This document shows, piece by piece, positions 48,024-56,591 of a DNA stretch of 64,000 nucleotides. The stretch is from the NCBI RefSeq assembly GCF_012272855.1, contig NZ_JAAXCQ010000007.1:186001-250000 (forward strand). Direction: 5' to 3'. The notes under the pieces were generated by a model. That model saw only the letters and a list, made by a program, of their open reading frames with translations, was not told the origin of the DNA and ran no database searches. The stretch comes from Arenibacter sp. 6A1. GTDB taxonomy: Bacteria; Bacteroidota; Bacteroidia; Flavobacteriales; Flavobacteriaceae. Every line of letters begins with the position of its first letter. Position 1 is the first letter of the stretch. Made by a program: the position numbers and the translations under genes.

Positions 48024-48560
48024 CTACCCGCTATGGGTGTCTCGGAAGGCGGTTTGAAACTCTTTTAGCGTACTTGCAGCATGGCCCGAGAGCTCCAAAA
48101 AATACTGCTGCTGCCATTCTTGGGTATTTTGGGCCTGCTTGCTAGTAAGTCGGTCCCAAGGCGGGTACACCCTTATCCCCCTTTTACCGGGCTTTTTTGC
48201 ACTAGAGAAGACCCCTTGGTGCAGCAATGCCGATAGTGGAAATATAAATTGGCCACAACCAAATTCGGAAACGGCATTTATCACTAAAAACTCTACCCCA
48301 TCATTTTCGGTATAGGGAGCGGTACCTCCCTCCGCGCTGCGCTTCCAAATAGCCACAAACTGACCTGTTTTTTTAGGGGTTTGTTTGGCGGTTCGCCCTA
48401 TCACGGAAAATCCGTTGAGGGTATAAGAACAAGCCCCATAAGCCGCACCTTCTCCCTTTGTAAAATCGGTTAGGACAATCCCGGGGGAATCGTATAATAG
48501 GCTTATTCCTTTAGGCCAACCTATAGCCATCAAAAGGGCACTGGTATTGGTGTTTTGCAT
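48024..48560 (-). CDS. MepB family protein
   Basis: A 178-residue protein with the MepB pattern: YGACSYTLNGFSVIGRTAKQTPKKTGQFVAIWKR and FLVINAVSEFGCGQFIFPLSALLHQGV. MepB is encoded with the MepA multidrug pump and MepR in staphylococci, where its biochemical function is not known. No pump is adjacent here. Confidence 0.85.
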   Translation of the reverse strand: MQNTNTSALLMAIGWPKGISLLYDSPGIVLTDFTKGEGAAYGACSYTLNGFSVIGRTAKQTPKKTGQFVAIWKRSAEGGTAPYTENDGVEFLVINAVSEFGCGQFIFPLSALLHQGVFSSAKKPGKRGIRVYPPWDRLTSKQAQNTQEWQQQYFLELSGHAASTLKEFQTAFRDTHSG

Positions 48561-48879
48561 ATGCTACCGTTTCGTTTTATGCCAATATACTCCTGGCGCA
48601 GGCTCGTAAAAATAGCGCTAAACATCCATGTCCCCTTATGTTTCCAAGAAAGGTGCTAAAAAAAAGCGCTCAGGATATGTATGTAACGCCACAAATGGCC
48701 CAATTCTTGATTGTATAAACGACTGAACTAAAAGCCAATGCCCTTTTAGACGGTGCGAATTATAATAATATTAACGAGGCTATAAAAAAATATTAACATC
48801 TAAAAAGCAACCTTTGCCCGTATCTATATCTATAGGGTAAGAACTTTTTAAGTTTTCAATACTATAAAATTATCAAAGC
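48561..48879. other. Intergenic stretch upstream of the 43-residue ORF
   Basis: About 320 nt without a recognisable gene, repeat or RNA. Probably holds the promoters of mepB (minus) and the small ORF (plus). Confidence 0.5.
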
Positions 48880-49011
48880 ATGATTGAGGAATTATTAACT
48901 TTTACGATGAATTTAATAGATCAGTACCCGTACTTATCTATAAGTCTGTGTTTAGTACTGGTATTATTTTTAATTGGGGTCGAAGTAAAGAGCAAATATT
49001 CTAACAAATAA
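48880..49011 (+). CDS. Small single-pass membrane protein, 43 residues
   Basis: The frame ATG...TAA encodes 43 residues. The start is MIEELLTFTMNLIDQYPYL, followed by a hydrophobic segment (ISLCLVLVLFLIG) and a short polar tail ending KSKYSNK. The single helix, positive C-terminus and the strong terminator 34 nt downstream make a real small gene plausible. I do not recognise a family. It could equally be a chance frame in an AT-rich gap. Confidence 0.45.
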   Translation: MIEELLTFTMNLIDQYPYLSISLCLVLVLFLIGVEVKSKYSNK

Positions 49012-49044
49012 TAACTTGTCCTTTTTCCAAGGATTTCCCCTCAT

Positions 49045-49103
49045 TAAAAAAAGCGCTGTACGGTTTAGGATACTAATTATCCTGGCTTTTACGGCGCTTT
49101 TTT
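49045..49103 (+). terminator. Terminator after the small ORF
   Basis: Outer arms AAAAAAGCGC and GCGCTTTTTT pair perfectly, extended by TGTA/TTAC, with an internal GGAT/ATCC stem. It is followed by T and G. Confidence 0.75.
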
Positions 49104-49382
49104 GGTGGCAATTTTTTTAAAGCTTCCCCTTTCTTATTGTAAAATCCTTCTCCCTTTTGCTCTCACAAACATTAGGATGGCAAAGTGCAAAAATCCGGCG
49201 ACCTTCACCACACGGTCCATGTATATCTTAATCCAGGGGTCCTATCATTTCTTTTTCGTACCATATATAAGGTCATGGCTATGGTTACAATTTCAAGGAG
49301 TTTTGTAAATTTATGTCATCTGCCTTGCAAGGATGCGCAGCGGTAACAGTGTTCCCCTTTTTTATCACTAAAAGATTATCTT

Positions 49383-49679
49383 ATGTCCTACGAACTCATC
49401 CACAACAAAAAAGAACATAGGTTTCAGGTATCTATCGATGGCCATATGGGCATTGAGGAGTACAAACTTTTCCCAGGCGGTATTGCCTATATCCATACAG
49501 AAGTTCCCAAGGCATTGGCCGGTCAAGGGGTAGGCTCGTTCATAGCCAAGGGCGTATTAGACTATGCCGCCCAGCAAGGCCTAAAGGTAAAGCCTGTGTG
49601 CCCGTTTATAAAGGCCTATATCGATAGGCACCACAAGTATCAGGCTAATTCTATTGCTCACCAAGACAAGAAATCTTAG
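49383..49679 (+). CDS. Small GNAT-fold N-acetyltransferase (NATD1/YidJ type)
   Basis: A 98-residue minimal GNAT protein. AYIHTEVPKALAGQGVGSFIAKGVLDYA contains the acetyl-CoA binding GQGVGS loop, and VKPVCPFIKAYIDRH is the conserved C-terminal strand/helix of the NATD1 group. The acceptor is unknown. It is a single gene 30 nt upstream of R5. Confidence 0.88.
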   Translation: MSYELIHNKKEHRFQVSIDGHMGIEEYKLFPGGIAYIHTEVPKALAGQGVGSFIAKGVLDYAAQQGLKVKPVCPFIKAYIDRHHKYQANSIAHQDKKS

Positions 49680-49702
49680 CACTAGCAGGGTAATGTTTTT
49701 TT

Positions 49703-49792
49703 GGGCGTTCCCCTATCGGGTCGGGCTTTCCGCTGTATCTTTTTTAGCCGGCAGGGCCGTCCAAAAAAGGATGCCGCTGCAATCCCTAACAC
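49703..49792 (-). repeat. Intergenic repeat, variant copy R5 (90 bp, reverse orientation)
   Basis: Minus-strand ends GTGTTAGGGATTGC and GGGAACGCCC match the family. The internal helix differs: it is extended by six T on one side and six A on the other, around a GC-rich GGCCCTGCCGG loop. The helix position is kept although its sequence changed. Confidence 0.75.
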
Positions 49793-50070
49793 GGCAAAGC
49801 ACAATCTTCCCTGTCAATCCTTATATTCAAAAAGAAAGATTTCCTTATGATCGTGGGCTATCTACCTCGCGATTGCACACCTTTTGAAAAGCATATTTTT
49901 TCTGCAAAAATAATTATTTACAGAAAATTACTTCTTTTTTAAAAAATAAACCTTCAGCTCCTTCCCGTCGAAACAAACCCAAAACACATTGGTTTACAGC
50001 TTCTTATATCCGTGAAAATTACATTTAAAAATGTACTAAAAGCAAACAAAAAACGAATGATTTCAATTTC

Positions 50071-50113
50071 TGACAAAAGTCATGTTTTCCACTAGCAATA
50101 AGTCGCAGTTTTG
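50071..50113 (+). promoter_or_regulatory. Candidate CRP/FNR-type operator and promoter of the YceI/porin module
   Basis: TGACAAAAGTCA (50071-50082) is a perfect TGAC-N4-GTCA palindrome. CAGTTTTG (50106-50113) is a one-mismatch -7 element. The centre-to-G distance is 36.5 bp, exactly as at 18825-18867. This would place the site near -41 to -44, the class II activator position. A and T tracts at 49900-50040 fill the rest of the leader. Confidence 0.55.
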
Positions 50114-50138
50114 CCCTATATAATTAAAGAAATGAATT

Positions 50139-50723
50139 ATGAGTCACATTAAAACAGGGTTCGCATTTATAGCAAGTTTATGCATTTTCTTGCTTTTCAA
50201 CAACATGGCCGTTGCCCAACAGTTCAAAATAATCAATGAAAAATCGTCCTTAAGTGTTTTAGGGACCTCTAGTATACACGACTGGGAAATCAGTGCCGAG
50301 AATAAGTCGGGGGTATTGGTCTTAAAAAATGGGGAAACCAATGAATTAGAAAGATTGGATATAGAAATAGCAACGGAAGGTTTAAAAAGTGGAAAGTCTA
50401 GTATGGACAAAAACACCCATAAGGCCTTAAAAACCAAAAACCATAAAAAAATCGTTTTTAACCTTTCCGAAGTACAACAGACCATTCCACTTGGAAATGG
50501 GAAATACAAAGTAAAGGTCCAGGGCGACTTAAGTATTGCTGGGGTAAAGAAGACCATTTCACAAGACTTAGAGCTGGGGATCACTGGCAATACTGCCAAG
50601 CTTTCTGGAGAGAATAAAATAAAAATGACCGATTTTAATATAGACCCCCCTACCGCATTGTTAGGTACCATTACCACCGGGGACGACATCACCATAAAAT
50701 TCGACATCACCTTAAATAAATAA
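50139..50723 (+). CDS. YceI family protein
   Basis: A 194-residue exported protein (signal peptide FIASLCIFLLFNNMAVAQ) with the YceI lipocalin-like barrel: SSLSVLGTSSIHDWEISAENKSG, MDKNTHKALKTKNHKKIVFN and LSGENKIKMTDFNIDPP. YceI proteins bind isoprenoid-type lipids in the periplasm. It is first of three genes, followed 26 nt later by a porin-like protein and then by a second YceI-like protein. Expression may depend on the site at 50071. Confidence 0.92.
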   Translation: MSHIKTGFAFIASLCIFLLFNNMAVAQQFKIINEKSSLSVLGTSSIHDWEISAENKSGVLVLKNGETNELERLDIEIATEGLKSGKSSMDKNTHKALKTKNHKKIVFNLSEVQQTIPLGNGKYKVKVQGDLSIAGVKKTISQDLELGITGNTAKLSGENKIKMTDFNIDPPTALLGTITTGDDITIKFDITLNK

Positions 50724-50749
50724 AATTATCACTACCAAAAATCAGAATC

Positions 50750-52018
50750 ATGAGAACATTTATTAAAAATACCCTGGGGATTACCTTACTATTGGCCGGA
50801 ATGGGACTGCAGGCACAAGATCGCACCCTAGACAATTACAGACAGCCAGACAAAAATGGCCTGAACGTTTTTGAGGCGCCAAAAGATGTAACAACTACTT
50901 TTGATGGCGTAAAAGTACGAATAGGGGGCTCCTCTACCCTACAGTATCAAAGTTTAGAGCATTCTAACTCTGGTGCCGTACCGCTAAAAGAAATCGGTAC
51001 TAACTTTAACTTGGCCACGGCAAACCTAGATTTGGACGTTGCTTTGTTCGATGGGGTAAGAATGCACCTAAGAACCTATTTGTCTTCTAGACACCACCCA
51101 GAACCTTATGTAAAAGGAGGGTATTTCCAAATAGACAAACTAGACTTCATTAATGAAGGGTTTATGGAAGATGTAATGCAGTATGTTACCGTTAAAATAG
51201 GGCATATGGAAAACAACTATGGTGATGCACACTTTAGAAGAACCGATAATGCTCAAGCTATCTACAACCCATTTGTTGGAAACCTAATTATGGACGCTTT
51301 TACCACAGAGGTAGGAGGAGAAGTGTATTTCCGCAAAAATGGCTTTATCAGTATGCTAGGCGTTAGTAATGGTAAACTAAATCAGGACGTAAGCGAAACC
51401 AATGGAAAAACAGGAGGAGCTTCTTTCTTGGCAAAACTAGGGTACGACAAACAAGCTACCGAAGATTTAAGATACCGAATTACGGGAAGTTTATATACTA
51501 CAGGTTATGTACCTAACTCTTATCTGTATACCGCTGACCGTGCCGGATCTCGTTACTATTACGTAACCGAAAATAACGAAGCTAGAGCTAGCAGCAACTT
51601 TAGGTCTGGAAGATATAACCCGAACATGAGAAACCAAATCACGGCCGTTATGATCAACCCCTTTATTAAATACGGAGGCCTAGAGTTTTTTGGAACCTTA
51701 GAGCATACCACAGGGAAAGCCAGTACAGAAACCTCTAAAAGAAAGGCTACACAATATGCTGGAGAAGTCATTTACCGATTTGGAAAAAATGAAAATGCTT
51801 ATTTAGGTGGTCGTTACAATGTTGTAGATGCAGAAGAGATGAGTGGCGATGACATCAATATTTCTAGATTCCAATTGGGAGCTGGTTGGTTCTTAACGAA
51901 AAATATCCTGACCAAAATAGAGTATGTCAATCAGCAATACAAAGATTTCCCTACGACAAGCATCCTTAACGAAGGAGAGTTTAAGGGATTAATGGTAGAA
52001 GCTGCAATCAGTTTCTAA
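50750..52018 (+). CDS. Outer-membrane beta-barrel porin-like protein
   Basis: A 422-residue protein with signal peptide (ITLLLAGMGLQAQ), a barrel-type alternation of hydrophobic and polar residues throughout, and a C-terminal phenylalanine (MVEAAISF), the insertion signal of outer-membrane proteins. I do not recognise the exact family. TTLDYRQPDKNGLNVFE-like N-terminal residues and HMENNYGDAHFRRTDN are its most distinctive stretches. Its tail and terminator are duplicated immediately downstream. Confidence 0.8.
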   Translation: MRTFIKNTLGITLLLAGMGLQAQDRTLDNYRQPDKNGLNVFEAPKDVTTTFDGVKVRIGGSSTLQYQSLEHSNSGAVPLKEIGTNFNLATANLDLDVALFDGVRMHLRTYLSSRHHPEPYVKGGYFQIDKLDFINEGFMEDVMQYVTVKIGHMENNYGDAHFRRTDNAQAIYNPFVGNLIMDAFTTEVGGEVYFRKNGFISMLGVSNGKLNQDVSETNGKTGGASFLAKLGYDKQATEDLRYRITGSLYTTGYVPNSYLYTADRAGSRYYYVTENNEARASSNFRSGRYNPNMRNQITAVMINPFIKYGGLEFFGTLEHTTGKASTETSKRKATQYAGEVIYRFGKNENAYLGGRYNVVDAEEMSGDDINISRFQLGAGWFLTKNILTKIEYVNQQYKDFPTTSILNEGEFKGLMVEAAISF

Positions 52019-52026
52019 GCAGTACC

Positions 52027-52063
52027 AATAAGATAAGTACAATGTGAGGGTACTTAGCTTATT
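52027..52063 (+). terminator. Terminator hairpin 1 after the porin gene
   Basis: AATAAGATAAGTAC and GTACTTAGCTTATT pair over 13 of 14 positions around AATGTGAGG. One A-G mismatch is present. Confidence 0.65.
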
Positions 52064-52156
52064 ATATAGTTTGCTTGGGCCAAAAGGTACCAAAAGCTCA
52101 GGCAAACTATATCAAGGATTCATGGTAAAAGCTGCTATCAGTTTCTAACCAGTACC

Positions 52157-52193
52157 AATAAGGTAAGTACATTGTGAGGGTACTTACCTTATT
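52157..52193 (+). terminator. Terminator hairpin 2 in the duplicated tail
   Basis: AATAAGGTAAGTAC and GTACTTACCTTATT pair perfectly (14 bp) around a 9-nt loop. The mismatch of hairpin 1 is restored to G-C. Confidence 0.65.
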
Positions 52194-52272
52194 GTATTTT
52201 GCTTGGACCAAGAGGAATAAGAAGTCCCGGCAAACTTTATAAGGCAAATGAACACAACGCTAAACACTACCG

Positions 52273-52869
52273 ATGAAAAAGCTTTTGGGTCTCGCCACAT
52301 TATTTTTGTTACTTTCCTTTACCATAACGGATTCCAGATTGGATAACACCACGGTATATCTGGCTACAGATAGCACCCTACTAATTTCCGGAACCAGTAA
52401 TATCAATGCTTTTAAATGTCTGTTTAACACCGAAAAAATAGCAGCACCAATACCGCTGACGTTTACAAAAATCGGCAACACACACTTCTTTAAAGAAGCT
52501 ACCTTATTATTAGACAACGATGGCTTTAACTGTGGAAGCCGCTTTATAAATAAAGACTTTCACTCCTTATTACAGTCCAAAAAATACCCTAGCATCCTAT
52601 TGGAACTTAAAAAATTAGAACCTATAGAAAACACCAGGGAAACCTTAATTGCCCTTGTAGAAATACAGATTGCAGAACACACCAACGCTTACCATATACC
52701 CGTTAGGTATACAAAGTCTAAAAAGCTCAGCGTTTCGGGAGAATTGGCCTTAAGTTTAGGCGATTTTAAGCTTGAGCCACCTAAAAAAGCATTAGGGCTT
52801 ATTGTAGTTCACGACACCATTAGGATCAACTTTGACCTAAAGTTGAATATGGATACTGTTTCGAGCTAG
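52273..52869 (+). CDS. Second YceI-like periplasmic protein
   Basis: A 198-residue exported protein (signal peptide LGLATLFLLLSFTITDS) with a YceI-like pattern: STLLISGTSNINAFKC, LLQSKKYPSILLELKKLE and SGELALSLGDFKLEPPKKALG. It is more divergent than the protein at 50139. It lies after the duplicated porin tail, so it is probably expressed by read-through or from its own promoter. The shared theme of the three genes is the outer membrane and periplasm. Confidence 0.8.
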   Translation: MKKLLGLATLFLLLSFTITDSRLDNTTVYLATDSTLLISGTSNINAFKCLFNTEKIAAPIPLTFTKIGNTHFFKEATLLLDNDGFNCGSRFINKDFHSLLQSKKYPSILLELKKLEPIENTRETLIALVEIQIAEHTNAYHIPVRYTKSKKLSVSGELALSLGDFKLEPPKKALGLIVVHDTIRINFDLKLNMDTVSS

Positions 52870-53129
52870 CACTGGATTAATGTGAAAATGTACCAATTAG
52901 AAAATGGTATAACGTAGCCATGAATCATTTTGATTAAGTACCAGTTCCGAAAAATCCTCGAGGTAGCGGAATACACCAATACGAACCTTAAACTAAAATG
53001 GCCTCAAAGTCGGGAAACTTAGCGGAACAGTAAGCTTTAGTTTTACACCTTATGATCAAATAAGATCATTGCACTTTTCATTGGTGTACTAATAGCAGGG
53101 ACGTGCATATAGTTTGTTCTTGGAAGAGT

Positions 53130-53526
53130 TCATTTTTTACTTGTTTTCATAGGACCGTTTGATTTTGGGGTACCGTAATCCTTTTTGATATCGATATTTA
53201 GTTCGTCCTTGGCGACCTCCATCATTTTCTCTAGATAATCGATCATAATCTGCTTGCGACCCGATACGTCCTCTAGCTCTTTTATACGAGCTTCAAGCTC
53301 CTTTATCTTTTTGTTACTATTGTCTTTCATTTCTATAACCTTAACTCCAGTTTTCATAAAGGTAGAAAATTTATAGATCCACCGATAAATTATCGGGTGG
53401 GGCCACAATTAATTTCACCAATTAGGGTACACTGAACTTGCCTTTTTTGAAATCGCCAACAAGACGTTTTTTAAATTTTTTCGAGTATTTACCCCCTTTG
53501 CGAATACCCCGTACAGTTGCTTTCAT
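53130..53526 (-). pseudogene. Decayed IS3-family OrfA (transposase helix-turn-helix subunit)
   Basis: The N-terminal part starts at ATG 53526 (YSKKFKKRLVGDFKKGKFSV), then meets a TAA. A shifted frame from about 53408 carries the middle and C-terminal parts (IIYRWIYKFSTFMKTGVKVIE, then coiled-coil KELEARIKELE and YLEKMMEVAKDELNIDI). Together they match an IS3-type OrfA with a stop and frameshift in the middle. No OrfB or clear terminal inverted repeats remain. A hairpin-like TGACCACTAAAAAGTGG lies just upstream and might be an old IS end. Confidence 0.75.
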
Positions 53527-53601
53527 TGTTCTCCACTTTTTAGTGGTCAACCTATACCAGGGACGTACATCTTTGATAATTGTTTACTGTTTCTTGTAAA
53601 A

Positions 53602-53681
53602 GCGTTAGGGACCGCGGCGGCATCCCCGCAGCGAAGCAAGGGATATAGCCAAGGGCCCGCCCGACGAAGGAGGGAACGCCC
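53602..53681 (+). repeat. 80-bp intergenic repeat, copy R6
   Basis: From GCGTTAGGGACCGCGGCGG to GGGAACGCCC. Differs from R4 mainly in the helix loop (CGCAGCGAAGCAA) and the arm (GACGAAGG). Lies between the IS3 remnant and the antiporter gene's end. Confidence 0.87.
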
Positions 53682-53782
53682 AAAAAAACAACCCTTAGAG
53701 CATCCTAACATTTAGGACCAACGATCTTCTTGTAGTTTAACAAACCAATTAGCATAGGGGCCTTTTCGAGATTGTACTGCCC

Positions 53783-55267
53783 TTAGGATTCACTGCTCAT
53801 CAACTCCTTAGGTTTAAGGCAGGCATTTACCGCATCTAAGCCTTCCTGGGTATCGGAGAGCACTACCAGGGTGTCGTTTTCCTGAATAACGGTACTTCCA
53901 TTAGGGGTAATATATACGCCATTACGCTTAATCATGGCTATAATGGCATTTTTGGGAAAGTTTAAATTCACCACCTTTTTATTGGTCGCAAAGCAGCCCG
54001 CCGTAATATCAATTTCCTTCATAGCGGCTTTAGGGCCCTCGGAAAGGAAACTCTCCAGCTCTGAAACAGACTTATCTTTTTCGGGCATGGCAACATTTAG
54101 CCATTTCGCTACCACAGACAGGGTGGTCCCCTGAATTAAGACCGAGGACACCGAGATAAAAAACACAATATTAAAGATCATATCGGCCTTTTCTATACCT
54201 GCCAAAAGCGGATAGGTAGCAAAAACGATCGGCACTGCCCCACGCAATCCTACCCAGGAAATGTAAAAACGCCTTCTTAGTTTCATCTTAAAAAACATCA
54301 GACTTATAAATACGCCCACCGGTCGAGCGACCAAAATCAGGAATACCGAAATTAGCAATCCGATCCCCATATACGGGAATACCTCCGTTGGAAAAACCAA
54401 TAATCCCAGGGCTAGGAAGAGTACAATTTGCATTAACCAAGCCAGACCATCGAACATTTTTAGGATGGTTTTTTTATGGATCAGGTCCTGGTTTCCTAAA
54501 TAAACCGCACAGATATAAATGGCCAAGAACCCGTTCCCTCCCACAAAATCGGTGGCCGAAAAGGTAATGAACATCAGGGCTATGACCAATACGGGATACA
54601 GCCCCTCAAAATCGAGTTTTATTCTGTTAATGATAATTTTGCTCAGTTTTCCAAAGCCAAATCCGGCTATCCCTCCAAAAACCATTTGTTGTAAGAACAA
54701 GGGGATTAAAGAGGCTAAACTCTGATCCTGATTTACTACTAGCGATAAAAAAGCAATGGTCAGCACATAGGCCATGGGGTCGTTACTTCCGCTTTCGAGC
54801 TCTAATGTAGGCCTTAGATTGGTTTTTAAAGCAAGGCTTTTAGACCGTAATATAGAAAACACCGCCGCCGCATCCGTAGAGGAAACGATAGAACCAAGGA
54901 GCATACTTTCATAAATGGTAAAGTCCGTCACATAATACACAAACGTCCCTAGAGAAACGGCCGTTAGCAAAACGCCAAGGGTAGATAACAGTATTCCTTC
55001 GCGCATAATGGGCTTTACGGCTTTTAAACTGGTATCAAGTCCCCCGGAGAACAGTATAAAATTTAGGGACACAATACCTATAAACTGAGCAAGTTGGGGA
55101 TTGTCAAAACGAATGCCCAAAATACCGTCGGAACCCGCCAACATACCAACACCCAAGAAGAGGATTAAGGTAGGCACTCCAAATTTATAGGAAGTTTTCC
55201 CTACGATGATACTGACAAAAAGTAATAAAGAACCTATTAAAAGGAAGTTTTCTATGGTGACGTTCAT
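53783..55267 (-). CDS. Potassium/proton antiporter of the CPA1 (NhaP2-like) type
   Basis: A 494-residue membrane protein with about 12-13 hydrophobic segments and the CPA1 motifs SSTDAAAVFSILRSKSL and LELESGSNDPMAYVLT. A C-terminal TrkA-C-like regulatory domain (about 415-490: INFPKNAIIAMIKRNGVYI-type strand, GSTVIQENDTLVVLSDT) follows. It exports K+ or Na+ in exchange for protons and helps control cytosolic pH and turgor. It is a single gene. Confidence 0.9.
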   Translation of the reverse strand: MNVTIENFLLIGSLLLFVSIIVGKTSYKFGVPTLILFLGVGMLAGSDGILGIRFDNPQLAQFIGIVSLNFILFSGGLDTSLKAVKPIMREGILLSTLGVLLTAVSLGTFVYYVTDFTIYESMLLGSIVSSTDAAAVFSILRSKSLALKTNLRPTLELESGSNDPMAYVLTIAFLSLVVNQDQSLASLIPLFLQQMVFGGIAGFGFGKLSKIIINRIKLDFEGLYPVLVIALMFITFSATDFVGGNGFLAIYICAVYLGNQDLIHKKTILKMFDGLAWLMQIVLFLALGLLVFPTEVFPYMGIGLLISVFLILVARPVGVFISLMFFKMKLRRRFYISWVGLRGAVPIVFATYPLLAGIEKADMIFNIVFFISVSSVLIQGTTLSVVAKWLNVAMPEKDKSVSELESFLSEGPKAAMKEIDITAGCFATNKKVVNLNFPKNAIIAMIKRNGVYITPNGSTVIQENDTLVVLSDTQEGLDAVNACLKPKELMSSES

Positions 55268-55439
55268 TGATATGTTTTCAGGAATGCAAGTCCCACAAAT
55301 ATACGTATTAAGGTTGAAAAAAAATTAACGCCCCCCTTGTTTATTGTTGCTTTTTACAGGCTTCCAAGGAGTTTTTTCCGCTCTGCGATAAGAATATAAA
55401 GTAGCATTCCAATTGATCGCTATAGCGCCAAAATGGTCT

Positions 55440-55954
55440 TTAAAAAATCAGTTTGTACAACAAGAGTTCTTCATCATCATTGGGCAAGGTGGTGGTACCG
55501 ATTAAGGAAAGTCCCAATCGCAATAGCAGGTTTTGGGAGGCCACATTATTTTTTACGGTAATGCCGCTAATTTCTTTGATCCCAAAGGAATCTAGCGCTT
55601 CCTTCTTTAATTTATTTGCGGCTTCAAAAGCATAGCCTTTTTTCTCGTACTGGGGCAATAGGGCAAAACCAATATCGATGCCTTCTAGCCATTCCCTTTT
55701 ATACAGTCCGCAAGAGCCTATTTTTATATGGTCTTTTTTTCGGATGATGGTATAGTTAGAAAACCCCAACCGATGCAGCTGTGGAAGCATTTTTCGCTGA
55801 ATATATTCCTGGGCATTTTGCACCGTTTTTAGGTTCCGATCGCCTATGTTCGCAACCACTTTGGGGAGTTGAAAAGCTCATATATAAAATCGGCATCTTC
55901 TTCCGTAGTAGGTTTTAACAGCAATCGTTCCGTTTCAAAGCTTTTATAGGTCAT
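55440..55954 (-). pseudogene. GNAT acetyltransferase interrupted by a frameshift
   Basis: From ATG 55954 the frame reads a proper GNAT start (SFETERLLLKPTTEEDADF) through NSPKW and then hits TAG. The rest of the gene (IGDRNLKTVQNAQEYI onward to YKLIF) is in the frame of the 55859-55440 reading. Relatives have nine bases between the W and I codons; here there are eight, so a 1-nt deletion is likely. It is either a true pseudogene or a sequencing error. The acceptor would be unknown (RimJ/RimL-like). Confidence 0.78.
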
Positions 55955-56024
55955 GCCTCAACATCCTTTTTTAGGGCTATGGCTATCAAGCCCATAGCCC
56001 CTTATCCCCATAAAACTACATTAA

Positions 56025-56537
56025 TTATTTAGAATAGGCCCCAGAGGAATAGGTCAATTCATAACTATGGGTATAAATTTCAAAGACAATACCGAACGGA
56101 TCTTCTACATAACACATTTTATAAGGCTTGTCATTGGGATAATATTCCCTGATGGGCATTCTTTGTTTCCCCCCATGGGCCACAATTTTTTCGATAAGGT
56201 CTTCTATATTGGGGTCTTGGATGCAAAAGTGAAAAAGACCGGTATTAAAAGGATTAAATGCAGGCGCTTCTTTTTTTCCGTGGGGAAAAGAAAACAGTTC
56301 TATGCCTATCCCATCCGAAGTCGATAGATGTGCAATCTCAAATTCCTCCCAGTCTTCGCCAAAAACGTCAATACACATTTGGCCAATGGCCGTTTCCCGC
56401 TCTTTTTTTACTGTAGAAGGTTCCATAATAATATACCAGCCCATCACCTCCTGGTAGAATTTTACGGCCGCCGTAATATTGGGAACGCTAATTCCGATAT
56501 GGGAAAATGACCTGGGATAATTTTCTGTAGTTTTCAT
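56025..56537 (-). CDS. VOC-family glyoxalase-like protein
   Basis: A 170-residue protein with two betaalphabetabetabeta modules: FSHIGISVPNITAAVKFYQEVMGW at the start, GIELFSFP, LFHFCIQDPNIEDLIEKI, and DPFGIVFEIYTHSYE at the end. The likely metal ligands are His in SHIG, Glu in IELF, His in FHFC and Glu in FEIY. The substrate is unknown. Divergent from an HxlR-type regulator gene, with a palindrome between them, so the two are probably a regulated pair. Confidence 0.85.
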   Translation of the reverse strand: MKTTENYPRSFSHIGISVPNITAAVKFYQEVMGWYIIMEPSTVKKERETAIGQMCIDVFGEDWEEFEIAHLSTSDGIGIELFSFPHGKKEAPAFNPFNTGLFHFCIQDPNIEDLIEKIVAHGGKQRMPIREYYPNDKPYKMCYVEDPFGIVFEIYTHSYELTYSSGAYSK

Positions 56538-56591
56538 ATATGTTTTATTTTTAGTTTTTTAACGGGCATACTTTGGCTGCACCTAGCATAA

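Larger units (their letters stand above)
51986..52242 (+). repeat. Tandem duplication of the porin gene tail plus terminator (period 130 bp)
   Basis: Unit 1 (51986-52115) holds the last codons of the porin gene (GLMVEAAISF and stop) and a hairpin. Unit 2 (52116-52242) repeats this with the same reading frame sense (GFMVKAAISF and stop) and a second hairpin. They share most bases, with no gene between them. Confidence 0.85.

Noticed and set aside
53379-53400. Short palindrome (CCGATAAATTATCGG) as an inserted element in the IS3 remnant
   Set aside because: The same bases encode the conserved IIYRW residues of OrfA, so the palindrome is probably fortuitous.
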